From Lachnospiraceae bacterium (GTDB lineage Bacteria > Bacillota > Clostridia > Lachnospirales > Lachnospiraceae), in assembly GCA_025758065.1 (NCBI GenBank), contig CP107199.1, positions 3,011,501 to 3,075,500 of the forward strand: a stretch of 64,000 nt of DNA, read 5' to 3'. Positions 17,154 to 26,658 of the stretch are shown here, piece by piece; positions within the stretch are counted from its first letter, which is position 1; every line of letters starts with the position of its first letter. The notes beneath the pieces were generated by a model that saw only the letters and a program-made list of their open reading frames with translations, was not told the origin of the DNA and did no database searches. A program made the translations under genes and the position numbers.

Positions 17154-19406
17154 ATGTTTAACTACGAACAGTGGGACGGATTTGAAGGCCGTCTCTGGAA
17201 AGAAGAGATCAATACAAGAGATTTTATTCAGAAGAACTATACACCATATGACGGTGATTCATCATTCTTAGCAGGACCTACCGAAGCTACGGATAAGCTT
17301 TGGGGAATCCTGCAGGGACTTCAGAAGGAAGAGCGCGCTAAGGGCGGCGTTTTAGATATGGATACTGATATCGTATCTGGCATTACTTCTCATGGACCTG
17401 GATATATCAGCGAAGAAAACAAGGATTTAGAGCAGATCGTTGGTCTTCAGACAGATAAGCCATTAAAGAGAGCATTCATGCCTTATGGTGGTATCCGTAT
17501 GGCAGAGGAAGCTTGCAAGAATTATGGCTATGAGCCAAGCCCGGAGCTTCATAAGATCTTCACCGAATACTGCAGAACCCATAACCAGGGTGTATTTGAT
17601 GCTTATACTCCAGAGATGAAGAAAGTTCGTCATAACAAGATTATTACCGGACTTCCAGATACTTATGGACGTGGACGTATCGTAGGTGACTACCGCCGTG
17701 TAGCTCTGTATGGTATCGACCGCCTGATGGAAGAGAAGGCAAATGACTTTGCTAACTGCGGTGACGGAACCATGACTGATGATGTGATCCGTTTAAGAGA
17801 AGAGATCTCCAGACAGTATCAGGCATTAAAGGATATGAAGAAGATGGCAGCATCTTACGGATATGATATCTCCCAGCCTGCTAAGACTGCTAAGGAAGCT
17901 GTTCAGTGGTTATACTTCGGATACCTGGCTGCAGTTAAGACACAGAACGGTGCTGCAATGAGCGTTGGCCGTATCTCTACTTTCCTTGATATCTACATTA
18001 AGAGAGATATGGATAAGGGTATCTTAAACGAGTCCCAGGCTCAGGAGCTGATCGACCACATGGTAATGAAGTTCCGTATGGTTAAGTTTGCAAGAATCCC
18101 ATCTTACAACCAGCTGTTCTCCGGTGACCCGGTTTGGGCTACTCTGGAAGTTGGCGGTATCGGCGTAGATGGACGTTCTATGGTAACTAAGACTGATTAT
18201 CGTTTCCTGCACACCTTAGAGAACATGGGACCATCCCCAGAGCCAAACATGACTGTTCTTTATTCTTCTTCACTGCCAGAGAACTTTAAGAAGTATGCAG
18301 CTAAGATTTCTATTGATACAAGCTCTGTACAGTATGAGAATGATGACGTAATGAAGCCAGAGTGGGGCGATGATTACTCCATCTGCTGCTGCGTATCTGC
18401 TACCCAGACTGGTAAGGAAATGCAGTTCTTTGGCGCCCGTGCAAACCTGGCTAAGTGCTTACTGTATGCTATGAACGGTGGACGTGATATGAAGTCCAAG
18501 GAGCAGGTTGGCCCGGAATATATGCCTATTACTTCTGAATACCTTGATTATGATGAAGTGATCCGTAAGTACGAGGTAATGATGGACTGGCTGGTAGGCG
18601 TATATGTAAATACCTTAAACCTGATCCAGTATATGCATGACAAGTACTTCTATGAGGCTGCTGAAATGGCTCTGATCGATACCGATGTCAGACGTACATT
18701 CGCTACCGGTATTGCTGGTTTCTCTCATGTAGTTGACTCCTTAAGTGCTATTAAGTATGCAAAGGTGAAGACTGTTCGTGATGAAACTGGCCTGATCGTA
18801 GACTTTGTAACTGAGGGAGACTTCCCAAGATACGGAAATGATGATGACAGAGCAGATGAGATCGCTGTATGGCTGTTAAAGACCTTCCTTGAGAAGTTAA
18901 AGAGACGTCATACCTACAGAAATTCTGAGCCTACAACTTCTATCCTGACCATTACTTCTAACGTAGTATATGGTAAGGCTACCGGAAGCATGCCAGATGG
19001 CAGAAGAGCAGGCGAACCACTGTCCCCAGGTGCAAACCCAAGCTACGGCGCAGAGCAGAACGGCTTACTGGCTTCCTTAAACTCTGTAGCTAAGCTGCCT
19101 TACGAGTGGGCTCTGGATGGTATCTCCAATACCCAGACTATCAACCCAGATGCTTTGGGCCACAGCGAAGAAGAAAGAGTAGATAACCTGGTACAGGTAT
19201 TAGACGGCTACTTTGATCAGGGCGCTCATCACCTGAATGTAAACGTATTCGGTAAGGAGAAGCTGATCGATGCTATGGAGCATCCGGAGAAGGAAGAGTA
19301 TGCTAACTTCACTATCCGTGTATCTGGATACGCTGTTAAGTTCATCGACTTAACAAGAGAGCAGCAGATGGACGTTATCTCCAGAACCTGCCATGCAACC
19401 ATGTAA
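17154..19406 (+). CDS. pflB: Formate C-acetyltransferase (pyruvate formate-lyase)
   Basis: A 750-residue glycyl radical enzyme that converts pyruvate and CoA to acetyl-CoA and formate in anaerobic sugar fermentation. The catalytic cysteines lie in DYSICCCVSATQ, and the radical glycine is in the C-terminal motif RVSGYAVKF. Length matches true PFL. AGGAGG at 17142-17147 sets the start. Codon use is strongly biased, as in highly expressed genes. The activating enzyme follows 143 bases downstream. Confidence 0.97.
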   Translation: MFNYEQWDGFEGRLWKEEINTRDFIQKNYTPYDGDSSFLAGPTEATDKLWGILQGLQKEERAKGGVLDMDTDIVSGITSHGPGYISEENKDLEQIVGLQTDKPLKRAFMPYGGIRMAEEACKNYGYEPSPELHKIFTEYCRTHNQGVFDAYTPEMKKVRHNKIITGLPDTYGRGRIVGDYRRVALYGIDRLMEEKANDFANCGDGTMTDDVIRLREEISRQYQALKDMKKMAASYGYDISQPAKTAKEAVQWLYFGYLAAVKTQNGAAMSVGRISTFLDIYIKRDMDKGILNESQAQELIDHMVMKFRMVKFARIPSYNQLFSGDPVWATLEVGGIGVDGRSMVTKTDYRFLHTLENMGPSPEPNMTVLYSSSLPENFKKYAAKISIDTSSVQYENDDVMKPEWGDDYSICCCVSATQTGKEMQFFGARANLAKCLLYAMNGGRDMKSKEQVGPEYMPITSEYLDYDEVIRKYEVMMDWLVGVYVNTLNLIQYMHDKYFYEAAEMALIDTDVRRTFATGIAGFSHVVDSLSAIKYAKVKTVRDETGLIVDFVTEGDFPRYGNDDDRADEIAVWLLKTFLEKLKRRHTYRNSEPTTSILTITSNVVYGKATGSMPDGRRAGEPLSPGANPSYGAEQNGLLASLNSVAKLPYEWALDGISNTQTINPDALGHSEEERVDNLVQVLDGYFDQGAHHLNVNVFGKEKLIDAMEHPEKEEYANFTIRVSGYAVKFIDLTREQQMDVISRTCHATM

Positions 19407-19443
19407 TTTAATACAGGCTGCATTTAATGTAACTGAGAAATAA

Positions 19444-19505
19444 AATAGCATTCCGCTATTGATCTGATCTATGTAACGGTTCAGGACATTATGTTCTGGA
19501 CCGTT
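19444..19505 (+). other. Hairpins in the pflB-pflA gap
   Basis: A small stem AATAGC/GCTATT (19444-19460) is followed by a 13-bp stem with two wobble pairs (19475-19487 with 19493-19505). Only a short AT-rich tract follows. This may attenuate transcription or set the pflB:pflA ratio. Confidence 0.55.
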
Positions 19506-19549
19506 ATAAATATTTATGGAATGCATTTTCAGAAAATAAGGAGAAAAAC

Positions 19550-20296
19550 GTGGAAGGATTTGTTCATTCTATGGAGACCTTTGGACTGGTTGACGGTCCG
19601 GGTGTCCGTTTCGTTGTATTTCTTCAGGGCTGCCGCATGCGGTGCCGTTACTGCCACAATCCGGAGACATGGAAATTAGAGGGAGGTACTCCCTGGACAG
19701 CAGATAAGCTGTTTTCCCATGTATACAGGTATAAGAGCTATTGGAATAAAAAAGGACAGCCAAATGGAGGTATTACCGTCAGCGGGGGAGAGCCGCTTCT
19801 CCAGATCGACTTTGTAACAGAGTTTTTTAAGAAAGCCAGGGAAAAAGGCGTTCACACAGCTCTGGATACAGCAGGCAATCCTTTTACGCTGGAAGAGCCT
19901 TTTGTCAGTAAATTTGAAGAACTGATGAAAGTAACGGATCTGGTGATCCTTGATTTTAAAGAGATCGACAACGAAAAACACAAAAAATTAACGGGATGTC
20001 CAAATGACAACATCGTGCAGATGGCAAAATGGCTTTCAGACCACGGAAAAGATATGTGGATCCGCCATGTACTTGTGCCGGATCTGACCGATGACGAAGA
20101 AGGACTGGTAAGGACCCGCGACCTGATCCGGGAATTGAAGACAGTAAAACGTGTAGAGGTACTTCCGTATCATATACTGGGACTGTTTAAATGGCAGAAA
20201 CTGGGAATTCCTTATACACTAGACGGTGTAAGGACACCGACTGCGGAAGAAGTAAAGAAGGCAGAGGAGATCCTAGAAGTAAGCAAATATAAGTAA
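19550..20296 (+). CDS. pflA: Pyruvate formate-lyase-activating enzyme
   Basis: A 248-residue radical SAM protein with the cluster motif CRMRCRYC near residue 30 and the SAM-binding GGITVSGGEPLLQ. It installs the glycyl radical on PflB. The GTG 19550 start is supported by AAGGAG at 19538-19543. The product is cytoplasmic and the gene is paired with pflB as usual. Confidence 0.96.
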   Translation: MEGFVHSMETFGLVDGPGVRFVVFLQGCRMRCRYCHNPETWKLEGGTPWTADKLFSHVYRYKSYWNKKGQPNGGITVSGGEPLLQIDFVTEFFKKAREKGVHTALDTAGNPFTLEEPFVSKFEELMKVTDLVILDFKEIDNEKHKKLTGCPNDNIVQMAKWLSDHGKDMWIRHVLVPDLTDDEEGLVRTRDLIRELKTVKRVEVLPYHILGLFKWQKLGIPYTLDGVRTPTAEEVKKAEEILEVSKYK

Positions 20297-20300
20297 TATG

Positions 20301-20354
20301 AAAAAGACAGAGGCAGCTATACAGGACATACCTGTTGGTGCAGCTGTCTTTTTT
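20301..20354 (+). terminator. Intrinsic terminator after pflA
   Basis: AAAAAGACAG (20301-20310) pairs with CTGTCTTTTT (20344-20353), with an inner ACAGG/CCTGT hairpin and a terminal T-run. Confidence 0.85.
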
Positions 20355-20373
20355 ATTATGCAGAGGCGCAAAG

Positions 20374-20495
20374 CTAAATTTCCATCTGCCGCGTCAGCTT
20401 CAATCGACGATGCTACCGGCATCGCCTCATTCAGCTTCCTTGCACATGAAAATTTATCCTGCGTGTAAGGGATCGGTAATTATCGTGGATTATAC
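20374..20495. repeat. Truncated copy of the 165-bp palindromic element
   Basis: 122 bases are identical to 45131-45252 except for one base. The left arm of the element is absent, having been replaced by sequence adjoining the pflA terminator. The right end has lost the terminal CTAG (CCAG instead). The stretch has no coding potential. Confidence 0.9.
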
Positions 20496-20542
20496 CAGGA
20501 TTTCTGTTTAAAATTTTGTACATGTTCTATATAAAGTATTTC

Positions 20543-20572
20543 TTGGCATTTTAGGGTGATTGGTAGTATAAT
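20543..20572 (+). promoter_or_regulatory. Probable gldA promoter
   Basis: TTGGCA (20543-20548) and TATAAT (20567-20572) are 18 bases apart, 70 bases before the gldA start. It lies just downstream of the truncated palindromic element. Confidence 0.65.
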
Positions 20573-20641
20573 ATATGCATGTGATAATAAATTAACAAAC
20601 TAATAATCTCAAAATAATGTGAAAAACAGGAGGTAATTATT

Positions 20642-21736
20642 ATGGCAAGACTGAGAATGATGCGTGCACCGCAGAAATATGTACAGGGAAAGGATTCTCT
20701 GTTTAAATTCCATGAGGAAATGAAAGATCTTGGAAACAAATTCTTGTTTGTCTGTTCAAGAAGTGGATACAAAATGTGCCATGATAAGATTGAGAAGAGT
20801 TTTGAAGGAACAGAAGATATCCGCCAGTATGAGATTTTTGGTGGTGTATCCAGTGTTGGTGAGATTGAACGGATGAGGAAAATTGTCCGCGAAAATAGAC
20901 TGAATGTAGTAGTAGGTGTTGGCGGTGGTTCAGCCATTGATACAGCAAAGGCTACTGCTTATTATGAAAAACTTCCGGTGGTAATTATCCCAACAGTCGT
21001 TGCAACAGATGCTCCATGTACAGGACTTTCTGTTATTTACAATGATGATGAGACATTTAACAGCTATTTATTTTATCCAAAGAACCCGGAAGCTGTTATT
21101 GTGGACAGTGATGTGATTGCAAAATCACCTGTAAAATTTTTGGTAGCAGGTATGGGTGATGCCCTTGGAACTTATTTTGAAGCAAGAGCATGTCAGCGTA
21201 CCGATGCGCCAAGCCTGGAATTTGGTGGTATTACAAGATCTGCAATGGCACTGTGCAAACTTTGCTATGAGACTTTAAAAGAGTATGGCGCAGCTGCAAA
21301 ACATGCCTGTGAAAATCAGGTAGTTACTCCAGCGTTGGATGCTATCATCGAAGCCAATGTATACCTGTCTGGTGTAGGCGCTGATAATGGCGGTCTGGCT
21401 GTTGCCCATTCTTTCTATAATGGCCTGACAGCTTTAGGCGGACACAGTGCACCACATGGAAACTGCGTTGCTTATGGTACTCTGGTACAGCTGGTATTAG
21501 AGGGCGCTCCAAAGGCAGAGTTTAAAGAAGTTCAGGATTTCTGCCGGGAAGTAGGTCTTCCTGTTACTCTGGAAGAAATTGGTGTAACAACCAAGGAACA
21601 GGTAAAGGTCATTGCAGAGCATGCCTGTGTAGAAGGCGAATCCATACATAATATGGTAGCAGATGTAACTGCAGATCAGCTTTACGATGCAATCCTTGCT
21701 GCTGATTCTCTGGGAAAAGAGGTACTGGGAAAATAG
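20642..21736 (+). CDS. gldA: Glycerol dehydrogenase
   Basis: 364 residues of the iron/zinc-dependent alcohol dehydrogenase family. The NAD-binding motif is VGVGGGSAIDTAKA. TDAPCTGLSVIYND and the metal-binding stretch AHSFYNGLTALGGHSAPHGN (two histidines) are typical of GldA. It oxidises glycerol to dihydroxyacetone with NAD. AGGAGG lies upstream of the start, and the gene has its own promoter. Confidence 0.93.
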   Translation: MARLRMMRAPQKYVQGKDSLFKFHEEMKDLGNKFLFVCSRSGYKMCHDKIEKSFEGTEDIRQYEIFGGVSSVGEIERMRKIVRENRLNVVVGVGGGSAIDTAKATAYYEKLPVVIIPTVVATDAPCTGLSVIYNDDETFNSYLFYPKNPEAVIVDSDVIAKSPVKFLVAGMGDALGTYFEARACQRTDAPSLEFGGITRSAMALCKLCYETLKEYGAAAKHACENQVVTPALDAIIEANVYLSGVGADNGGLAVAHSFYNGLTALGGHSAPHGNCVAYGTLVQLVLEGAPKAEFKEVQDFCREVGLPVTLEEIGVTTKEQVKVIAEHACVEGESIHNMVADVTADQLYDAILAADSLGKEVLGK

Positions 21737-21744
21737 TGCTGTAT

Positions 21745-21990
21745 TTAAGCATTAAAGTATTCCTTTGCAAGCACAGTCTGTATAAAAGCCCGTACCTGGG
21801 GAAGTTCAAAGTAATGGCTTTTATATAAAATATGAGAAGTTCGTATAAAGGGAGATCCGTCCTGAAAGAAAAGGGGCGTGATGCTCCCTTTATAATTTCT
21901 CAGACAGATTTCCGGCGGAATAAACCAACCAATGCCATTTTTCACCATTTCCGGCAGACAGCCTGAAGAAAGTTGTGGAAACGATGAACT
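21745..21990 (-). pseudogene. LysR-family regulator remnant, C-terminal end only
   Basis: The - strand frame ending at 21745 encodes MVKNGIGWFIPPEI followed by SHILYKSHYFELPQVRAFIQ, the shape of the end of a LysR effector-binding domain. The frame is open only back to 21990, where a stop occurs, and no DNA-binding part is present. It is probably a decayed neighbour of gldA; expression is unlikely. Confidence 0.5.
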
Positions 21991-21999
21991 TCAGGCTGT
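21958..21999 (+). terminator. Hairpin before priA
   Basis: A perfect 11-bp inverted repeat, ACAGCCTGAAG with CTTCAGGCTGT, encloses 20 bases. It lacks a clear T-run, so it is either a weak terminator of gldA or a leftover of the LysR locus. Confidence 0.45.
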
Positions 22000-22086
22000 T
22001 TGCGTTGTCACAAACGTTATTTTCTGTTACAATAAAAACGTGAAAACAACCAGACAGGCAGAAAGCCTTAAAACAGGTGACAGGAT

Positions 22087-24393
22087 TTGAATCATAATAC
22101 AGATACAATATATCAACCAACTATCTATCAATATGCAAATATCATTATTGACATATCCCATGAAAGCGTAGATAAGACCTTCCAGTACCGTATTCCAGAT
22201 TATCTTTTAGGACAGGTTGAAGCGGGACAACAGGTGTATATCCCCTTTGGTGCAGGCAGCCATAAACGAAAAGGTTATGTGGTGGAGCTGACTGATCAGG
22301 CGGAATACGATATATCGAAAATAAAAGAGATCGATTCCCTGGTGGAGGGAAGTATTACCGCCCAGTCCCAGCTGATCCATCTGGCGTGGTGGATGAAAGA
22401 GCGGTATGGCTCTACCATGAACCAGGCTTTAAAAACGGTGCTGCCTGTAAAGCAGAAGGTACGGGAAGCACCAAAGCGTAAGATCCATCTGCTGGCGGAT
22501 GCACCGGCCCTGGAAGAAGCAATCCAGACTGCAGAACGGAAAAATCACAAGGCGCGTCTGCGACTTTTATATGCTTTAAAAGAAAATCCGGATATTCCTT
22601 ATGAGAATACCCTTCATAAATTAAACCTGACAGCAGCAGCCGTCCGGCCGTTAGAACAGGCAGGACTTCTTGCAATCCAGATAGTAGATCAGTACCGCAA
22701 TCCTTTAGAGCAGATGCGCCGCCTTTTAACAGATACGTCTAAAGCCCAATGGGAAACGCCTGTTTTAAATGAGGATCAGCGAAAAATCGCAGATAATATC
22801 TGTGAAAATTATGATAGTGGAAGTAGGAAGCCATGTCTTATTCACGGTATCACAGGAAGCGGAAAAACAGAAGTGTACATGGAACTGATCAGTCATGTGA
22901 TCAGTGCTGGAAAACAGGTCATTCTTCTGATCCCGGAGATATCCCTTACTTGGCAGACGGTCATGCGTTTTTATCTCCGCTTTGGAGACCGGGTATCCGT
23001 ATTGAATTCCCGGATGTCAGCAGGAGAACGCTTTGACCAGTATGAGCGGGCAAGGACGGGGGATATTGATATTATCATAGGTCCGAGATCGGCTCTTTTT
23101 GTACCCTTTGAACGATTGGGAATGGTGATCATTGATGAGGAACATGAAAATTCCTATAAAAGTGAGCTTTCTCCCAGATACGATGCCAGGGAAGTGGCGA
23201 AAAAAAGGGGAGAAATGGAAGGGGCAATGCTTGTCCTTGGCTCTGCAACCCCGTCTTTGGAAACTTATACCAGGGCAGTAAGGGGGGAATATAACCTTTA
23301 TAAGCTGGACAGACGTGCTAAGGCAAATTCTGTTTTGCCTACAGTAGAGATTGCTGATCTGCGGGAAGAATTAAAAGCAGGCAACAGATCCATTTTCAGT
23401 GCCCGGTTAAAAGAATTGCTGGAGGACCGTCTGGAAAAAGGGGAGCAGGCTATGCTGTTTATTAACAGACGGGGCTATGCAACCTTTGTGTCCTGCCGCT
23501 CCTGCGGGGAAGCAGTGAAATGTCCTCATTGTGATGTAACGCTGACTTACCATAAAGACGGCCGGATGATGTGCCATTACTGTGGTTATACCATCCGTCA
23601 GCCTAAGACCTGTCCGTCCTGCGGCTCTCCTTATATTGCCCCTTTTGGCACAGGAACCCAGAAAATAGAAGAAATGGCTGCGAAAATGTTCCCTAAAGCC
23701 AGGATCCTGCGTATGGATCTGGATACTACATCCAAAAAGGGCGGACACCAGCAGATTTTGTCTGCTTTTGCGAGAGGAGAGGCAGATATTCTCATTGGTA
23801 CCCAGATGATCGTAAAAGGCCATGATTTTCCAAAAGTCACTTTAGTAGGTGCCTTGGCAGCGGATCTTTCTCTTTATGCCAGTGATTACCGCTGCAGTGA
23901 GGAGACATTTGATCTTCTAACCCAGGCAGCAGGGAGAGCGGGCCGCGCAAATACAGCCGGAAATGTTGTGATCCAGACCTATCAACCAGATCATTACAGT
24001 ATTCAGACAGCTGCAGCGCAGGACTATGAAGCTTTTTATACCCAGGAAATGAATTTCAGGAGGCTTCTGGGTTATCCTCCTGCTGTAGGACTTTTAACGA
24101 TCCAGATCGCAGATAAAAATGAGAAACTGCTAGAACAGGCAGCAGTATTATTAGAAAAATGCCTGAAACAGTGGACCGGGCAAAATGAGGATCTGTCAAA
24201 GGATGAAACGATCCAGTTTATTGGTCCTGTAAATGCCCCGGTGTACAAAGTTAATGATATTTATAGAAAAATTTTATATATAAAGCAGGAAAACTATGAT
24301 ATACTGATACACATCAGGAAAATGGCGGAGCAGTGCTTAAAAGAGGCCCAGGGTCTTGAAAGTGTTATTTTCCAGTCAGACCTTAATGAGTGA
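22087..24393 (+). CDS. priA: Primosomal replication restart helicase PriA
   Basis: A 768-residue superfamily 2 helicase that reloads the replisome at stalled forks. It has an N-terminal DNA-binding domain, Walker A GITGSGKTEVY, a DEEH box, and eight zinc cysteines in CRSCGEAVKCPHC and CHYCGYTIRQPKTCPSCG. A TTG start at 22087 is used; AGGTGACAGGA lies upstream and no ATG is well placed. The final codons overlap a short repeat fragment (24384-24410). It heads a run of translation-related genes. Confidence 0.95.
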   Translation: MNHNTDTIYQPTIYQYANIIIDISHESVDKTFQYRIPDYLLGQVEAGQQVYIPFGAGSHKRKGYVVELTDQAEYDISKIKEIDSLVEGSITAQSQLIHLAWWMKERYGSTMNQALKTVLPVKQKVREAPKRKIHLLADAPALEEAIQTAERKNHKARLRLLYALKENPDIPYENTLHKLNLTAAAVRPLEQAGLLAIQIVDQYRNPLEQMRRLLTDTSKAQWETPVLNEDQRKIADNICENYDSGSRKPCLIHGITGSGKTEVYMELISHVISAGKQVILLIPEISLTWQTVMRFYLRFGDRVSVLNSRMSAGERFDQYERARTGDIDIIIGPRSALFVPFERLGMVIIDEEHENSYKSELSPRYDAREVAKKRGEMEGAMLVLGSATPSLETYTRAVRGEYNLYKLDRRAKANSVLPTVEIADLREELKAGNRSIFSARLKELLEDRLEKGEQAMLFINRRGYATFVSCRSCGEAVKCPHCDVTLTYHKDGRMMCHYCGYTIRQPKTCPSCGSPYIAPFGTGTQKIEEMAAKMFPKARILRMDLDTTSKKGGHQQILSAFARGEADILIGTQMIVKGHDFPKVTLVGALAADLSLYASDYRCSEETFDLLTQAAGRAGRANTAGNVVIQTYQPDHYSIQTAAAQDYEAFYTQEMNFRRLLGYPPAVGLLTIQIADKNEKLLEQAAVLLEKCLKQWTGQNEDLSKDETIQFIGPVNAPVYKVNDIYRKILYIKQENYDILIHIRKMAEQCLKEAQGLESVIFQSDLNE

Positions 24394-24410
24394 AGGGAAA
24401 AACAAGCGGC
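24384..24410. repeat. Fragment of the 127-bp repeat over the priA stop codon
   Basis: TAATGAG followed by AGGGAAAAACAAGCGGC matches the beginning of the tandem units at 39874-40127. The priA stop lies inside the matching block. Confidence 0.7.
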
Positions 24411-24442
24411 GCCGAAAGTAAACAGATAAAGGAGAGATAAAA

Positions 24443-24931
24443 ATGGCAGTTCGTCAGATCCGCGTTATTGGGGATGAAATTTTAAATAAGAAATGTAAAC
24501 CGGTGAAAGAGATGACCGACCGTACAAAAGAGCTGATCGAAGACATGTTCGAGACTATGTATGAGGCAAACGGTGTGGGCCTTGCAGCTCCACAGGTAGG
24601 CATTTTAAAGAGGATCGTTGTTATCGATGTAGAAGACGGTTATCAGTATGTTCTGATCAACCCGGAGATCATCGAACAGGATGGGGAGCAGACCGGCTAT
24701 GAGGGATGCTTAAGTGTTCCTGGAAAAACAGGTGTTGTTACAAGACCAAACCATGTGGTAGTAAGGGCTTTAGATGAGAACATGGATGAGATCGAGGTGG
24801 AAGGCGAAGGCTTACTTGCAAGAGCTATCTGCCATGAATGTGCCCATTTAGACGGTCAGCTTTATACCGAACTGGTAGAGGGCGAGCTGATGGATACAGA
24901 AAATGACGAAGAAGAGATCACAGAAGAGTAA
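24443..24931 (+). CDS. def: Peptide deformylase
   Basis: 162 residues. It removes the formyl group from new proteins. All three motifs are present: GVGLAAPQVG, EGCLSVPG and the metal-binding HECAHLDG (HExxH; the family usually has HEIDHLDG). A ribosome site AAAGGAGAG precedes the ATG. It is followed by fmt, the opposite-acting enzyme, as in many bacteria. Confidence 0.95.
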   Translation: MAVRQIRVIGDEILNKKCKPVKEMTDRTKELIEDMFETMYEANGVGLAAPQVGILKRIVVIDVEDGYQYVLINPEIIEQDGEQTGYEGCLSVPGKTGVVTRPNHVVVRALDENMDEIEVEGEGLLARAICHECAHLDGQLYTELVEGELMDTENDEEEITEE

Positions 24932-24986
24932 AAAAGAACTGGGATACAGTTGTCTGTGATGATTTTGAAAGGAATGAGAAATACAC

Positions 24987-25931
24987 ATGCGTATTGTATT
25001 TATGGGAACGCCGGACTTTTCCGTACCGGCATTGAAAGCCATTGTAGAAGCTGGTCATCAGGTAACAGCTGTTGTGACCCAGCCGGATAAGCCAAAGGGC
25101 AGAGGTAAAGATGTCCAGATGACTCCGGTGAAGATACAGGCCCTGGAATATGGTATTCCGGTATATCAGCCTGTAAAGGTAAAAACACCGGAATTTGTAG
25201 AAGTATTAAAGAAAGAAGCTCCGGATGCCATTGTTGTTATTGCCTTTGGCCAGCTCTTATCCAAAGAGATACTTGATCTGCCCAAATATGGATGTGTGAA
25301 CATCCATGCATCACTGCTTCCGAAGTACCGCGGTGCAGCACCTATCCAGTGGGCAGTTATTGACGGCGAAAAAGAGACCGGCGTTACTACTATGATGATG
25401 GATGTTGGCCTGGATACAGGAGATATCTTAGAAACAAAGGTGATCCCTTTGGATCCAAAAGAAACAAGCGGAAGTTTATTTGAAAAGTTAAGCGAAGCAG
25501 GCGGTCCGCTGATCTTGTCAACACTTGAAAAACTGGAAAAAGGGACTATTACAGGAACTCCTCAGGGAGAAGAAGGCACCTGCTACGCAAAGATGCTTAC
25601 AAAGACCTTAGGCAATATTAACTGGAGTATGTCAGCTGCCACTATTGAACGTCTGGTCCGTGGCTTGAATCCATGGCCAAGTGCCTATACTTTTTATAAT
25701 GGGAAGACTTTAAAAATCTGGGATGCAGATGTAGTAGATGAAGCAATTCCGGCAGATGCAGTTCCGGGACAGGTCCTTCAGGCTGACAAACATGGATTTA
25801 CTGTTGCAACCGGAGAAGGCATTTTAAAGATCAATGAACTTCAGTTAGAAGGAAAGAAACGTATGGCAGCAGATGCACTGCTGCGTGGCTTTACTATTAC
25901 ACCAGGAGAGATCCTGGGAGAAAGAGAGTGA
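24987..25931 (+). CDS. fmt: Methionyl-tRNA formyltransferase
   Basis: 314 residues. It formylates initiator Met-tRNA using 10-formyltetrahydrofolate. The N-terminus RIVFMGTPDFSVPAL, the catalytic stretch NIHASLLPKYRGAAPIQWA and GVTTMMMDVGLDTGD are diagnostic. It ends 4 bases before the next start. Confidence 0.96.
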   Translation: MRIVFMGTPDFSVPALKAIVEAGHQVTAVVTQPDKPKGRGKDVQMTPVKIQALEYGIPVYQPVKVKTPEFVEVLKKEAPDAIVVIAFGQLLSKEILDLPKYGCVNIHASLLPKYRGAAPIQWAVIDGEKETGVTTMMMDVGLDTGDILETKVIPLDPKETSGSLFEKLSEAGGPLILSTLEKLEKGTITGTPQGEEGTCYAKMLTKTLGNINWSMSAATIERLVRGLNPWPSAYTFYNGKTLKIWDADVVDEAIPADAVPGQVLQADKHGFTVATGEGILKINELQLEGKKRMAADALLRGFTITPGEILGERE

Positions 25932-25935
25932 TCTT

Positions 25936-26643
25936 ATGTACGGTTACATGCCAATGTATTATTTTGACCCAACTTATATACTGATCCTGATCGGTGTGCT
26001 CCTTTCCATGGGAGCATCTGCAAAGTTAAATGCTACCTATGGCCGTTATTCTTCTGTGGCCAGCCGCTGCGGTATGACCGGCGCCCAGGCAGCACAGCGT
26101 ATTCTGCAGTCACAGGGGATCTATGATGTGACTGTACGCCATGTATCAGGCAGATTGACTGACCACTATGATCCAAGGAGTAAGACTGTAAACCTGTCTG
26201 ATGCAGTTTACGGTTCTACATCTATTGCAGCCATTGGTGTAGCAGCCCATGAGTGTGGTCATGCCATTCAGGACGCAAGAGATTATGCACCTTTAAGGCT
26301 GCGTGCAGCGTTGGTGCCAGTGGCTAATTTCGGATCCCAGATTTCATGGCTTCTGATCATTCTTGGTATCGTATTAGGAGGGACCGGACTTATTAATCTG
26401 GGAATCCTTATGTTTTCACTGGCTGTTCTGTTCCAGCTCGTTACATTGCCTGTAGAGTACAATGCTTCTCATAGAGCAGTAGCGCTTCTGGATTCTATCG
26501 GTATTTTAGAGGGGCGGGAAGTAGGACAGACCAGACAGGTATTAAATGCAGCGGCACTGACTTATGTGGCCGCAGCCGCAGCATCCCTGCTGCAGCTTTT
26601 AAGACTTCTGCTCCTGTTTGGAAACAGACGCAGAGATGACTAG
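25936..26643 (+). CDS. Membrane zinc metallopeptidase, YugP type
   Basis: 235 residues. An N-terminal membrane helix is followed by a catalytic HEXXH in AAHECGHAIQDA, then two central membrane helices and a hydrophobic C-terminus, as in the YugP/Zn_peptidase_2 family. It is a likely membrane protease with unknown substrate. ATG 25936 gives the expected N-terminus (MYGYMPMYYFDP). It lies between fmt and rsmB, a common position in Clostridia. Confidence 0.9.
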   Translation: MYGYMPMYYFDPTYILILIGVLLSMGASAKLNATYGRYSSVASRCGMTGAQAAQRILQSQGIYDVTVRHVSGRLTDHYDPRSKTVNLSDAVYGSTSIAAIGVAAHECGHAIQDARDYAPLRLRAALVPVANFGSQISWLLIILGIVLGGTGLINLGILMFSLAVLFQLVTLPVEYNASHRAVALLDSIGILEGREVGQTRQVLNAAALTYVAAAAASLLQLLRLLLLFGNRRRDD

Positions 26644-26658
26644 AAAGGGGAACATGAT

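Noticed and set aside
20551..20937. 128-aa frame on the - strand over the gldA promoter
   Set aside because: It is antisense to conserved gldA codons and covers a good gldA promoter.
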